Assembly (NCBI RefSeq): GCF_965227365.1
Contig: NZ_OZ245754.1
Location: forward strand, 682,001-746,000
Length of the DNA stretch: 64,000 nt
Direction of reading: 5' to 3'
Source: Hwanghaeella sp965227365
GTDB lineage: Bacteria > Pseudomonadota > Alphaproteobacteria > UBA8366 > Aestuariispiraceae
This document shows, piece after piece, positions 54,025 to 63,576 of this stretch. The notes below the pieces were generated by a model, which saw nothing but the letters and a program-made list of their open reading frames with translations, made no database searches and was not told the origin of the DNA. A program made the translations under genes and the position numbers. Within the stretch, counting starts at the first letter, position 1. Every line of letters begins with the position of its first letter.

Positions 54025-54071
54025 ACCGAGTTTGAGGCGGTGGCTTCGCAAGGCCAACGAAAGGGATAGGA

Positions 54072-55760
54072 ATGTTTTCTCGCCGTGAATTCCTGCAAGT
54101 AAGCGCCGCCGCAGGCGCGCTGTTGGGTGGGACGAGTTTGCTCGGGTCCGCCGCTGCAAAACAGTCCATCACGCAGGACGATCTGTTGGCCTTTGATCCG
54201 GTCGGCAATGTGACCCTGCTGCATGTTACGGATATTCACGCGCAATTGGTGCCGGTCTATTTCCGGGAACCGTCGGTCAATCTCGGTGTCGGCGAGGTCT
54301 CCGGCCTGCCGCCGCATATCACCGGCCAGGACTTTCTTTCCACCTTTGACCTGAAACCCGGTTCGTACCAGGCCTATGCCATGGCCAGCACGGATTTCGT
54401 GTCGCTGGCAAAGGAATACGGCCGTATCGGCGGCATGGACCGGATGGCCACCCTGGTCAACGCGATCCGCGCCGAACGCCCGACACAGACCCTTTTCCTG
54501 GACGGTGGCGACACCTGGCAGGGCAGCTACACCTCGCTGCAGACCCAGGGCGAGGACATGGTCAAGGTCATGAACGCGTTGAAGACCGACGCGATGACAG
54601 CCCATTGGGAATTCACCTATGGAACGGATCGGGTCCAGGAACTGATCGAGAAGATGGACTTCCCGTTCCTGGCCTCGAACGTCCGGGACACGGATTGGGA
54701 AGAGCCGGTTTTCGAGTCGACTTCCTATTTCGAGCGCGGCGGCGTCAAGGTCGCGGTGATCGGTCAAGCCTTCCCGTATACGCCGATCGCAAACCCGCGC
54801 TACATGATCCCGTCCTGGAGTTTCGGCATTCGCGAAAAGGAGCTGCAGGAACGCATCGACGAGGCGCGGGCCGAGGGCGCGCAGCTGGTCGTCTTATTGT
54901 CGCATAACGGTTTCGATGTCGACCGCAAGCTGGCCTCAAACGTGACCGGCCTGGATGTTGTCCTGACCGGTCATACGCACGATGCCGTGCCCGAAGCGAT
55001 CAAGGTGGGCAAGACCCTGCTGATAGCCTCCGGCAGCCACGGCAAATTCCTCTCCCGCCTCGACCTCGACGTTCAGGGTGGTGAGGTAAAGGATTTCCGG
55101 TATCGCTTGATCCCGGTTCTTTCGGACGCCATCGCCTCAGACCCTGAAATGGCCGCGGTCATCAAGGAGGTTCGTGCGCCTTACGAGGCCGATGTAAACC
55201 GCGTCCTCGGCAAGACCGAAAGCCTTCTGTATCGTCGCGGCAATTTCAACGGCACCTTCGATGACCTGATCTGTGACGCGCTGCTCAGCGAGCGCGACGC
55301 GCAGATCGCGCTCTCCCCGGGTTTCCGGTGGGGCGCAACCCTGTTGCCCGGGCAGGACATCACGGTCGACGACGTCTACAACATGACGGCGATCACCTAT
55401 CCCAATGCCTATCGCAGCGAGATGACCGGTCAAATGATCAAGGACATCCTGGAGGATGTCGCGGACAATCTGTTCAACCCGGATCCGTATTATCAGCAGG
55501 GCGGCGACATGGTTCGTGTCGGCGGCCTCGGCTATCGGATCGATCCATCGAAGGCGATCGGGTCCCGGATTACGGACATGACCTTGCTGTCGGACGGCAC
55601 CCCGATCGATCCGGCGCAATCCTATGTCGTGGCCGGTTGGGCCAGCGTCAACGAAGGCACAGAAGGCCCGCCGATCTACGATGTGGTCAGCGATTACATC
55701 GAAAAGAGCGGTACGGTCGCCGTTAAACCGAATGACAGCGTGAAGATCGTCGGCATGTGA
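54072..55760 (+). CDS. soxB: Thiosulfohydrolase SoxB
   Basis: 562 residues with a Tat signal (SRREFLQVSAAAGALLGG). A dimetal 5'-nucleotidase fold with the family motifs HVTDIHAQLVPVYFREPS, DGGDTWQGSYTS and TGHTHDAVPE. The dimanganese centre hydrolyses the terminal sulfate off the SoxY-bound substrate. Size and order are normal for Paracoccus-type sox operons. Confidence 0.96.
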   Translation: MFSRREFLQVSAAAGALLGGTSLLGSAAAKQSITQDDLLAFDPVGNVTLLHVTDIHAQLVPVYFREPSVNLGVGEVSGLPPHITGQDFLSTFDLKPGSYQAYAMASTDFVSLAKEYGRIGGMDRMATLVNAIRAERPTQTLFLDGGDTWQGSYTSLQTQGEDMVKVMNALKTDAMTAHWEFTYGTDRVQELIEKMDFPFLASNVRDTDWEEPVFESTSYFERGGVKVAVIGQAFPYTPIANPRYMIPSWSFGIREKELQERIDEARAEGAQLVVLLSHNGFDVDRKLASNVTGLDVVLTGHTHDAVPEAIKVGKTLLIASGSHGKFLSRLDLDVQGGEVKDFRYRLIPVLSDAIASDPEMAAVIKEVRAPYEADVNRVLGKTESLLYRRGNFNGTFDDLICDALLSERDAQIALSPGFRWGATLLPGQDITVDDVYNMTAITYPNAYRSEMTGQMIKDILEDVADNLFNPDPYYQQGGDMVRVGGLGYRIDPSKAIGSRITDMTLLSDGTPIDPAQSYVVAGWASVNEGTEGPPIYDVVSDYIEKSGTVAVKPNDSVKIVGM

Positions 55761-55821
55761 TTTCGCCCTTGCAGGACAAGGGTGTGATCCTCGCGCGATC
55801 AGACAGGACTTGGAGTAGACT

Positions 55822-57099
55822 ATGAAGAAAGACCCTATGGAACCCTCATCCGCCAATGGGCGGCGCCGATTCCTGAAAGGCGGTCTGGCGGCGCTGGGCG
55901 GTGTTGCGGCGACCTCCGTAGCGGCGCGGGCCGGCACGCCCGATCCGGCCATCATGGAAAAGCAGGAATGGAACCAGGCCCTGGGCGACGGCGTTGCCGC
56001 GCGGCCCTATGGCATGCCGTCCCAATTCGAAAAGCACGTGGTGCGTCGGGACGTCGAATGGCTGACCGCATCGCGGGAATCCTCGGTCAATTTCACGCCT
56101 TTGCACGAATTGGACGGCATCATCACGCCGAACGGCCTGTGTTTCGAGCGTCATCACGGCGGCATCGCGGAAATCCCGCCGGAACAGCACCGCCTGATGA
56201 TCAACGGACTTGTCGATCGTGAACTCGTTTTCACGATGGACGACCTGAAGCGCTTCCCGCGCGTCAACCGGATCTTCTTCCTCGAATGCGCGGCAAACTC
56301 CGGCATGGAATGGCGCGGGGCGCAGCTCAACGGCTGCCAGTTCACGCATGGCATGGTCCATTGTGTGCAGTATTCCGGCGTTCTGCTGAAGACGGTCCTG
56401 GAAGAGGCCGGGTTGAAGACGAACGCGAAATGGCTGATGCCGGAAGGTGCCGATTCCAGCGGCATGAACCGATCGGTGCCGATCGAGAAGGCGCTGGACG
56501 ACTGCATGCTTGCCTTCTCCATGAACGGCGAAGCGCTGCGTCCGGAACAGGGCTATCCCCTGCGTCTCGTCGTTCCGGGCTGGGAAGGCAATATGTGGGT
56601 GAAATGGCTGCGTCGGATCGAAGTCGGCGACCAGCCCTGGCATACGCGCGAAGAAACCTCGAAATACACCGACCTGCTGGCGGACGGCAAAGCACGCCGT
56701 TTCACCTGGGTCATGGACGCGAAATCCGTGGTGACCAATCCCAGCCCGCAGGCACCTTTGCGCTACAAGGGCGCGAATGTCCTGTCCGGCCTTGCTTGGT
56801 CCGGACGCGGCGCGATCAAGCGGGTGGATGTCACACTCGACGGCGGCAAGAACTGGGTTTCCGCCGATATTCAGGGGCCGGTTCTGCCGAAATGCCTGAC
56901 CCGCTTCTATCTGCCTTTCGAATGGGACGGCAAACCGCTGCTGATCCAGTCGCGGGCGATCGACGATACCGGCTATGTCCAGCCGACGAAGAACGAACTG
57001 CGCCAGGTGCGTGGGACGAACTCGATTTATCACAACAATGGTATTCAGACCTGGCATGTGCGTGAGAACGGAGAGGCTGAGAATGTTGAAGTATCGTAA
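55822..57099 (+). CDS. soxC: Sulfane dehydrogenase molybdopterin subunit SoxC
   Basis: 425 residues with a Tat signal (NGRRRFLKGGLAALGG). Molybdopterin oxidoreductase core with the cofactor cysteine region FLECAANSGMEW and a C-terminal dimer domain. With SoxD it oxidises the SoxY-bound sulfane, which permits full oxidation to sulfate without sulfur globules. The end overlaps soxD by 17 bases. An ATG at 55834 is an alternative start. Confidence 0.95.
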   Translation: MKKDPMEPSSANGRRRFLKGGLAALGGVAATSVAARAGTPDPAIMEKQEWNQALGDGVAARPYGMPSQFEKHVVRRDVEWLTASRESSVNFTPLHELDGIITPNGLCFERHHGGIAEIPPEQHRLMINGLVDRELVFTMDDLKRFPRVNRIFFLECAANSGMEWRGAQLNGCQFTHGMVHCVQYSGVLLKTVLEEAGLKTNAKWLMPEGADSSGMNRSVPIEKALDDCMLAFSMNGEALRPEQGYPLRLVVPGWEGNMWVKWLRRIEVGDQPWHTREETSKYTDLLADGKARRFTWVMDAKSVVTNPSPQAPLRYKGANVLSGLAWSGRGAIKRVDVTLDGGKNWVSADIQGPVLPKCLTRFYLPFEWDGKPLLIQSRAIDDTGYVQPTKNELRQVRGTNSIYHNNGIQTWHVRENGEAENVEVS

Positions 57100-58141
57100 T
57101 ATTCTGCTTGGCCTTGCCGTCGCGGGCGCACTTTGCGGAACCGCCGCCCATGCCGCCGGCCCGCACGGGCTCGGACGCGAAGCCCTGCCTGAAGAAGTCG
57201 AGGCTTGGAACACTGACGTCCGGCCCGACGGACAGGGTCTGCCGGAAGGGTCGGGCAGCGTTCTCGACGGCGAAGCGGTCTTCGCCGACCAGTGCGCGGT
57301 GTGCCATGGCGACTTCGCCGAGGGCGTTGACCGTTGGCCCGTTCTGGCCGGTGGTCAGGGCACGTTGAAGTCCCAGAACCCGGTCAAGACGATCGGGTCC
57401 TACTGGCCCTACCTGTCGACCGCCTATGATTACATTGAAAGAGCAATGCCGTTTGGCAATGCCCGCAGCCTCAGCGCCGACGAAGTTTACGCAATCGTCG
57501 CTTATCTGTTGTACATGAACGATCTGGTCGATGACGAATTTGTTCTGAGTAAGGAGAACTTCACGGAAGTCCGCCTGCCGAACGAAGAAAACTTCATCGC
57601 CGACGATCGTCCCGACACGCCGTCCGTGGCGCAGGCCGAGCCCTGCATGACGAACTGCAAGGAAAACGTCGAGATTACCGCCCGGGCGCGTATCATCGAC
57701 GTGACCCCGGAAGATGCGGGTGTCCCGGAAGAGGACGCATCCGAGACGGAAGAATCCGCCGCGGCGGAAGAGCCGGCGGCCCAGGAAGAGCAGGTCGCTG
57801 CCGCGGCCCCGGCGCTTGATGCCGGTCTGGTCGACGAAGGCGAAGGCGTTTTCAAGAAAAAGTGTCGCTCCTGCCACAGTGTCGAGGAAGGCAAACAGAA
57901 AGTCGGCCCAAGTCTGCATGCGGTCTATGGCCAGGCAGCGGCGGAAGTCGAGGGGTTCAAGAAGTATTCGAAGGCCCTGAAATCCGCGGGTCTGACCTGG
58001 GATGCCGCAACGCTCGATCAGTTCCTGACCAAGCCGAAAGGGTTGGTCAAGGGCACGAAGATGTCCTTCGCCGGTTTGAAGAAGGACGGCGAACGGGCCG
58101 CCGTGATAGAATATTTGAAAAGTCTGACGCCGACGAACTGA
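57083..58141 (+). CDS. soxD: Sulfane dehydrogenase cytochrome subunit SoxD
   Basis: 352 residues, two c-type haems: CAVCH (71-75) and CRSCH (261-265), separated by an acidic Glu/Ala-rich linker at about 208-245. The signal peptide ends at AHA (about residue 24). It takes electrons from SoxC to a small periplasmic cytochrome. It begins within the soxC 3' end. Confidence 0.94.
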   Translation: MLKYRNILLGLAVAGALCGTAAHAAGPHGLGREALPEEVEAWNTDVRPDGQGLPEGSGSVLDGEAVFADQCAVCHGDFAEGVDRWPVLAGGQGTLKSQNPVKTIGSYWPYLSTAYDYIERAMPFGNARSLSADEVYAIVAYLLYMNDLVDDEFVLSKENFTEVRLPNEENFIADDRPDTPSVAQAEPCMTNCKENVEITARARIIDVTPEDAGVPEEDASETEESAAAEEPAAQEEQVAAAAPALDAGLVDEGEGVFKKKCRSCHSVEEGKQKVGPSLHAVYGQAAAEVEGFKKYSKALKSAGLTWDAATLDQFLTKPKGLVKGTKMSFAGLKKDGERAAVIEYLKSLTPTN

Positions 58142-58203
58142 CCGTGACGGCCGGGACTTGTCGGCTTCAGGCAACACGCACCCTCTAACAGTGGAGAAGC
58201 GCT

Positions 58204-58707
58204 ATGTCTGACAGTTGGCTGAATGTGCCCGGAAGAATTTCCTCTACTCTTCACCGGTGCCGATTCTCGAAATTGGCACCGGTTCTTCTTTTCCTGTCGA
58301 CGGTGATCTCAGTCGGTCCGGCGGCGGCGGAGAACCTGAAATTCTATGAGTACGAGGGGCAATTCGCGGATGCCGCCTTCGACGTGGAATCCGCGATCGT
58401 CGACCGCGGCTTGGTGATCGACTATGTCAGTCATGTCGGCGAAATGCTGAAACGGACGAAGGATGACGTTGGCGGTTCGAAGGATGTCTTCGAGAACGCG
58501 GATATCTATTTGTTCTGTTCGGCGGTTCTTTCCCGTGAAGTTATGGAGGCGGACCCGGCCAACATCGCGCATTGCCCCTACAAGGTATTCGTGACGGAGA
58601 ACGCGGGCGGCGAAGTCCAGGTGGGATATCAGATCATGCCGGACGGTCCGATGAAGAAGGTCGAAGCCCTTTTGGATGATATTGCGCGGGGAGCGACGGG
58701 TAACTGA
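58204..58707 (+). CDS. Exported DUF302 protein at the end of the sox operon
   Basis: 167 residues. The hydrophobic signal ends at AAAEN (about residue 43) after an unusually long polar N-terminus, so a later start is possible. The mature part (DVESAIVDRGLVIDYVSHVGEML and ADIYLFCSAVLSREVMEADP) is a DUF302 domain, common near sox genes. Function is unknown. One gene, 62 bases after soxD. Confidence 0.75.
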   Translation: MSDSWLNVPGRISSTLHRCRFSKLAPVLLFLSTVISVGPAAAENLKFYEYEGQFADAAFDVESAIVDRGLVIDYVSHVGEMLKRTKDDVGGSKDVFENADIYLFCSAVLSREVMEADPANIAHCPYKVFVTENAGGEVQVGYQIMPDGPMKKVEALLDDIARGATGN

Positions 58708-59022
58708 AACCGCCCATGCCTGGCGATAAGACAGCGTGGGTATTTAGTTACCGCGCGTGAGCACAGGCAGTAATTTCACACCATCCGAATATTCGGAAAT
58801 GATCGCCTTTTGTGTGGCGTGAAGCCGCATATCCCGGCCGGAAACTAACAATTTCTATATTGTTGGTGATAAAAACATTTTGTTTGGCTGGAAACTCCCC
58901 GCGTGGCGGATATCATGCGCGGCAAGAAGAAAGCATGTTCCCGCATCGTTCAGGCGCCGCAAATGTCGGGCGTGAACGGTATCCACGGGCGTAATCACGG
59001 TTGATTTGGGGGAAGAGGTCTC
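58708..59022. other. Intergenic region between the sox and pca genes
   Basis: About 315 bases. A weak hairpin (CCCATGC with GCGTGGG, about 58713-58740) lies just after the DUF302 gene. The rest should hold the promoter of pcaC, but no operator was identified. Confidence 0.4.
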
Positions 59023-59409
59023 ATGGCGGAATCGGACGACGCGCGTATCGCGCAGGGCGAAAAGACGCGCCGGCGGGTCCTCGGCGATGCTCATGTCGAC
59101 AGGGCGGCAGCCAACTCAACGCCATTCGATAAACCTTTTCAGGAATTTATCACGCAAGGCGCTTGGGGATCGGTCTGGTCGCGGGACCAGTTCACGTTCC
59201 GGGAGCGCAGCATCGTGACCATCGCGCTCCTGGCGGCGCTTGGCCATGACGAAGAATTGGCCATGCATATCCGCGCGACGGCAAATACCGGCGCGACGGC
59301 GGAAGATATCCGCGAGGCCTTGATGCATGTTGCCGTCTATGCCGGGGTGCCGGCGGCCAATTCCGCCATCAAGATTGCCAAGGCCGTTCTGGCCGAAATG
59401 GATGAATAG
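59023..59409 (+). CDS. pcaC: 4-Carboxymuconolactone decarboxylase
   Basis: 128 residues of the CMD family: FREFITQGAWGSVWSRDQFTF-type text and a helical CMD core (IRATANTGATAEDIREALMH). It decarboxylates gamma-carboxymuconolactone to beta-ketoadipate enol-lactone. A GGGGGAAGAGG site precedes the ATG. First gene of the pca group. Confidence 0.92.
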   Translation: MAESDDARIAQGEKTRRRVLGDAHVDRAAANSTPFDKPFQEFITQGAWGSVWSRDQFTFRERSIVTIALLAALGHDEELAMHIRATANTGATAEDIREALMHVAVYAGVPAANSAIKIAKAVLAEMDE

Positions 59410-59475
59410 GCGGTCCGGGTTTCATGACGCCCTGACGGTCCGATTTCGAAGGCCGGGCGCAACAGGAGGAAAGAG

Positions 59476-60177
59476 ATGAGCGACTTCTCCGAATTCAGCG
59501 AACGGGATTGGGACAGCCAGCCCAAATATCTCGACGAAGGATATAAATCCACGACCCTCCGGGGGCCGACCAAGCCTCTGATTCCGATAAAACAAACACT
59601 GTCCGAGGTGACCGGCCCGGTCTATGGCCAGGAATCCGTAAGCGCGCTGGACAGCGATCTGACCATGAACGGCCGTCGGAACGGCGAACCGTTGGGGGAG
59701 AGGACAATCGTTACCGGCAAGGTCCTCGACGAGTTCGGCCGTCCGGTGCCGAACGCACTGGTCGAGATCTGGCAGGCGAATGCCGCCGGGCGTTATGTCG
59801 ACCTGATGGATCAGCATGACGCGCCGCTGGATCCGAATTTCTATGGCGGCGGTCGGGCGGTTACCGATCAGGACGGCAACTATCGGTTCAAGACGATCCG
59901 TCCGGGTGCCTATCCCTGGGGTAACCATCACAATGCCTGGCGGCCGGCGCATATACACTTTTCCCTATTCGGCGCTGGGCTGGCGAGCCGTCTGGTCACA
60001 CAGATGTATTTCCCGGGTGATCCGTTGATCGCCTTCGATCCGATCGCCCAGGCAACCCCGACCGTCGACCGGTTGGTTTCGGAATTCTCGCTGGATGTGA
60101 CCGAACCCGACTACGCTTTGGGGTATGTGTTCAATATTGTTCTGCGGGGGCCGAAACAAACCCCGATGGAGGACTGA
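59476..60177 (+). CDS. pcaH: Protocatechuate 3,4-dioxygenase beta subunit
   Basis: 233 residues with the intradiol dioxygenase fold. The non-haem Fe(III) ligands lie here: Tyr in RPGAYPWGNH and the pair of histidines in RPAHIHFSLFG, plus a preceding tyrosine. It cuts protocatechuate between the hydroxyls to 3-carboxy-cis,cis-muconate. Followed four bases later by pcaG. Confidence 0.95.
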   Translation: MSDFSEFSERDWDSQPKYLDEGYKSTTLRGPTKPLIPIKQTLSEVTGPVYGQESVSALDSDLTMNGRRNGEPLGERTIVTGKVLDEFGRPVPNALVEIWQANAAGRYVDLMDQHDAPLDPNFYGGGRAVTDQDGNYRFKTIRPGAYPWGNHHNAWRPAHIHFSLFGAGLASRLVTQMYFPGDPLIAFDPIAQATPTVDRLVSEFSLDVTEPDYALGYVFNIVLRGPKQTPMED

Positions 60178-60180
60178 TCG

Positions 60181-60789
60181 ATGACGTCGGAGACCAAGAA
60201 ACTGGACCAGACGCCGTCCCAGACGGTTGGCCCCTTCTTCTCATACGGACTGGCGTCGGAGCAGTATGGTTTTTCGCAATTATCCAGCATCGCCGGTCGC
60301 GATATCGCGGACGAAGATGAGCCGGGCGAGCACATCAAGCTGGTCGGTGTCATTTACGACGGCAAGGGTGTGCCGGTTTCCGATGCCCTGGTTGAGGTAT
60401 GGCAGGCGGATGCACAGGGCCGCTACGCCCATCCGACGGATGGGCGCCAGAAGAATACGCCGTTTACCGGCTTCGGCCGTTGCGGGACGCGGACGGATCA
60501 GAAGAACCGCTTTACGTTTTCCACGGTGAAGCCGGGGGCGCCGGCCGAGGGGGAGGCGCCGCACATCAATCTGGTCATTTTCATGCGTGGATTGTTGTCA
60601 CATGCTTATACCCGGGTCTATTTCTCTGATGAGGAAGCGGCGAATGCCGCCGACCCGGTGCTGCAAACGGTGCCGGCCGACCGTCGGGACACGCTGATCG
60701 CCTCGCGGGAAGAATCCTCCGCTGGGGTTGTGTATCGGTTCGACATTCATATGCAGGGTGACCGGGAAACCGTGTTTTTCGACGTATAG
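60181..60789 (+). CDS. pcaG: Protocatechuate 3,4-dioxygenase alpha subunit
   Basis: 202 residues, related to PcaH but lacking the iron ligands, as expected for the alpha subunit (for example TPSQTVGPFFSYGL and NLVIFMRGLLSHAYTRVYF). It forms the alpha-beta enzyme with PcaH. Confidence 0.94.
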   Translation: MTSETKKLDQTPSQTVGPFFSYGLASEQYGFSQLSSIAGRDIADEDEPGEHIKLVGVIYDGKGVPVSDALVEVWQADAQGRYAHPTDGRQKNTPFTGFGRCGTRTDQKNRFTFSTVKPGAPAEGEAPHINLVIFMRGLLSHAYTRVYFSDEEAANAADPVLQTVPADRRDTLIASREESSAGVVYRFDIHMQGDRETVFFDV

Positions 60790-61024
60790 GCTCAGGTTGG
60801 ATCAGGGGTCGGGAAGCGAATTGCAGCAATCCGACAGCAGCGCGACACGATCACCGAAAACGACCGCTTCGATGATGACATGGCGGTCGAAAGCTGGACG
60901 CAGCGCGTTCCGCTTAACGGTGATGAATGTGTGTATCGTCGTGTTCGATCTGAAGGAAAGTGCGCGCAGGGCCCAAGAAGGAGCCTGACGTTCCATTGGC
61001 GAAAAGGGAACAGGGGATGGTGAC

Positions 61025-62086
61025 GTGACTGTTTCGGCTTTCGAGCACCCGTGGCTGTCCGCCCTTTTCGGGGATGAGGAAGTTGCCGCACTGTTCACCG
61101 CCGATCGCACCGCGGCCTGCTTTCTGCGTTTCGAGCTGGCCCTGACACGGGCGCTTGGCGATCACGGCGTGGTCGAGAGAGCGGCGGCGGAAGCGGTCCT
61201 GGACAAGCTGTCCGGCTTTGATCCGGACATGACGGCAATCGCGGACGGGATCGCAAAGGATGGCGTTCCGGGTCCGTCCTATGTGCGGCAGATGAAGGCT
61301 GTCGTCGGGGAAACGCTGGGCGCCGCGGTGCATGTCGGCGCGACCAGCCAGGACCTGTCGGATACCGCCTTGGTGCAAGCCTTGGGTGCCGCGAACGACA
61401 TCCTGATTTCCCGCCTGCGCCACCTCGTCTCCGTTCTTGAGGAACTGGAGGGGCGGTTCGGAACCCGGCCGTTGATGGGCAGGACGCGGATGCAAGCCGC
61501 CAAGCCGATCACCGTTGGCCACCGTCTTTCCACCTGGCGGGCGCCGCTTGTTCGGCACCTTCAGCGGTTGGAAGAGATCAACCGCAATCTATTGATCCTA
61601 CAGTTCGGCGGTGCGGTTGGAACCGGCGGGGGCCTGGGTGACAAACACCCGGCGATCGCTCGGCAGATGGCTGCTGAACTGGGGCTGGCCTATGCGCCGG
61701 ATTGCTGGCACACCACCCGCGATACAATGGCCGATTATGCCAATTGGCTGTCGTTGGTCACCGGAAGTCTGGGTAAGATGGGGCAGGACCTGTGTTTGAT
61801 GGTGCAGCAGGGGGTGGACGAGGTCACCCTGGGCGGTGGCGGAGGGTCGTCGGCCATGCCGCACAAACGAAACCCGGTCAAAGCGGAAGCCTTGGTGACC
61901 CTTGCCCGTTTCAACGCCGTGCAGATTGGCGGGATGCATCAAGCCCTTGTCCATGAACAGGAACGATCCGGCGCGGCCTGGTCGCTGGAATGGTTGACCC
62001 TTCCGCAAATGGTCGTTGCCACGGCCGCCTCGCTCACCCTTGGCACAGCACTGTTGAACGATGTCGAGCGTCTTGGCGATCCTTGA
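61025..62086 (+). CDS. pcaB: 3-Carboxy-cis,cis-muconate cycloisomerase
   Basis: 353 residues from a GTG start with GGGGA upstream. Fumarase/argininosuccinate lyase fold with signature GGGGSSAMPHKRNPVKAE. It converts carboxymuconate to the lactone used by PcaC. It is shorter than the ~450-residue gamma-proteobacterial enzyme, which is common in alphaproteobacteria, where the last domain is reduced. No pcaD is in the window. The gap to pcaG is 235 bases, which I cannot explain. Confidence 0.93.
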   Translation: MTVSAFEHPWLSALFGDEEVAALFTADRTAACFLRFELALTRALGDHGVVERAAAEAVLDKLSGFDPDMTAIADGIAKDGVPGPSYVRQMKAVVGETLGAAVHVGATSQDLSDTALVQALGAANDILISRLRHLVSVLEELEGRFGTRPLMGRTRMQAAKPITVGHRLSTWRAPLVRHLQRLEEINRNLLILQFGGAVGTGGGLGDKHPAIARQMAAELGLAYAPDCWHTTRDTMADYANWLSLVTGSLGKMGQDLCLMVQQGVDEVTLGGGGGSSAMPHKRNPVKAEALVTLARFNAVQIGGMHQALVHEQERSGAAWSLEWLTLPQMVVATAASLTLGTALLNDVERLGDP

Positions 62087-62172
62087 CCCTTCGCACTAGA
62101 CTGCCGGCCAATTGCGGATGAACAGTCGCGGCCTCGGATCGGCCGCCCGGATTGCCTTGGGAGTGCCTCGCC

Positions 62173-63507
62173 ATGATGAGCCAGGAACAGAACGACCTTA
62201 TTACCCGGATCGGCCCGGGACAGCCGGCCGGCGAGGTATTGCGCCGGTATTGGATGCCGGCGGCCCTGACCAAGGAGTTGGAAGCCGACCGACCGGTTAT
62301 TCCGGTTCGGCTGCTGGGCGAGGATCTGGCCCTTTTCCGCGATGGGGAGAGTGGAGAACTGGGGCTCGTCGCCCGCAATTGCCCGCATCGCGGCGCGGAC
62401 ATGTGTTATGGGCGGGTTGAGAACGGCGGTATCCGCTGCGTCTTCCACGGTTGGCTTTATGACGCTGACGGGCAATGTCTCGAACAACCGGGCGAGCCGG
62501 CCGATTCGACGATGCATGAACGCATCAAGATCAAGTCGTACCCCGTGGTGGAGAAGAACGGTATCGTCTGGACCTACATGGGCCCGGGTGAGGCGCCGCC
62601 ATTCCCTGCCTTCGATTGTTTCGTCGCGCCGGAAAGCCATGTCTTCGCCTTCAAGGGATGGTGGGAATGCAACTGGCTGCAGGCGCTGGAGGTTGGGATA
62701 GACCCGGTCCATGCGTCCTTCCTGCACCGTTTTCTGGAAGACGAGGATACGAAGGACAGTTACGGCAAGCAGTTCCGGGGCGAGGCAGCGGATACGAACA
62801 AGCCTTTGACCCAGTTGCTGCGGGAATACCCGGCGCCGGAATTGAAGGTCGAGGAAACCGAATACGGCTTGCGCATCATCGCGTTGCGTGACCTGCCGGA
62901 CGGGCAGCGGCATGTCCGCGTGACCAATCAGGTTTTCCCCTGCGCGATCCATATTCCGATGTCGAACGACATGACGATAACCCAGTGGCATGTGCCGATC
63001 GATGATGAGAACTGCTACTGGTATGCGATGTTTACAAGTTTCGGGGAGCCGGTCGACAAAGACAAGATGTGGGACCAGCGCGTCAAGGAGCACACGCTGC
63101 CGGACTACCGGCCGGTTCGAAACAAGAGCAACGAATACGGTTTCGATCCCGTGGAGCAGGTCAGCAAGACCTATACCGGCATGGGGATGGACATCAACGT
63201 GCATGACCAATGGGCCTGCGAAAGCATGGGGCCGATCCAGGATCGGACGGACGAGCATCTGGCAACATCCGATGCCGCGATCGTCCGGTACCGGCGGATG
63301 TTGAGGGCCGCGATCAAGAACCTGGCTGACAACGCGGAGAGCCTGCCGATGAATGTGACCGCCGAGCAGGCTGCCGAAATCCGCGGGCCGGCCGCCTTGG
63401 ACGCCATCGGTCCCCACCAGGACTGGGAAAATGTCTGGTTGGATCGCGATGCGGCCCGCCGGCAGGCGAGCCCGTGGAAGGCGAACCCCCTGAAAGCGGC
63501 GTCGTAA
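62173..63507 (+). CDS. Rieske oxygenase, aromatic-ring hydroxylating (phthalate dioxygenase-like)
   Basis: 444 residues from ATG 62173. The Rieske [2Fe-2S] cluster ligands are Cys70, His72, Cys89 and His92 (NCPHRGAD, CVFHGW). The catalytic domain has the mononuclear iron site with DPVHASFLHRF. It resembles one-component alpha subunits acting on aromatic acids, such as phthalate 4,5-dioxygenase. A reductase is not next to it. Its place after pcaGHB and before a glutamine-synthetase-like gene suggests that its product is a protocatechuate precursor, possibly derived from an aromatic amine. Confidence 0.88.
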   Translation: MMSQEQNDLITRIGPGQPAGEVLRRYWMPAALTKELEADRPVIPVRLLGEDLALFRDGESGELGLVARNCPHRGADMCYGRVENGGIRCVFHGWLYDADGQCLEQPGEPADSTMHERIKIKSYPVVEKNGIVWTYMGPGEAPPFPAFDCFVAPESHVFAFKGWWECNWLQALEVGIDPVHASFLHRFLEDEDTKDSYGKQFRGEAADTNKPLTQLLREYPAPELKVEETEYGLRIIALRDLPDGQRHVRVTNQVFPCAIHIPMSNDMTITQWHVPIDDENCYWYAMFTSFGEPVDKDKMWDQRVKEHTLPDYRPVRNKSNEYGFDPVEQVSKTYTGMGMDINVHDQWACESMGPIQDRTDEHLATSDAAIVRYRRMLRAAIKNLADNAESLPMNVTAEQAAEIRGPAALDAIGPHQDWENVWLDRDAARRQASPWKANPLKAAS

Positions 63508-63576
63508 AACAACAAACCGCGATTTGAGTGATCCAGTGCCGGGATCCGGCTTCCATTAGATAGAGTGGGGACTTCA

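Noticed and set aside
61939..63417. Long open frame antisense to the Rieske oxygenase gene
   Set aside because: Rieske and iron motifs on the plus strand are intact, and the antisense product has no recognisable domain.
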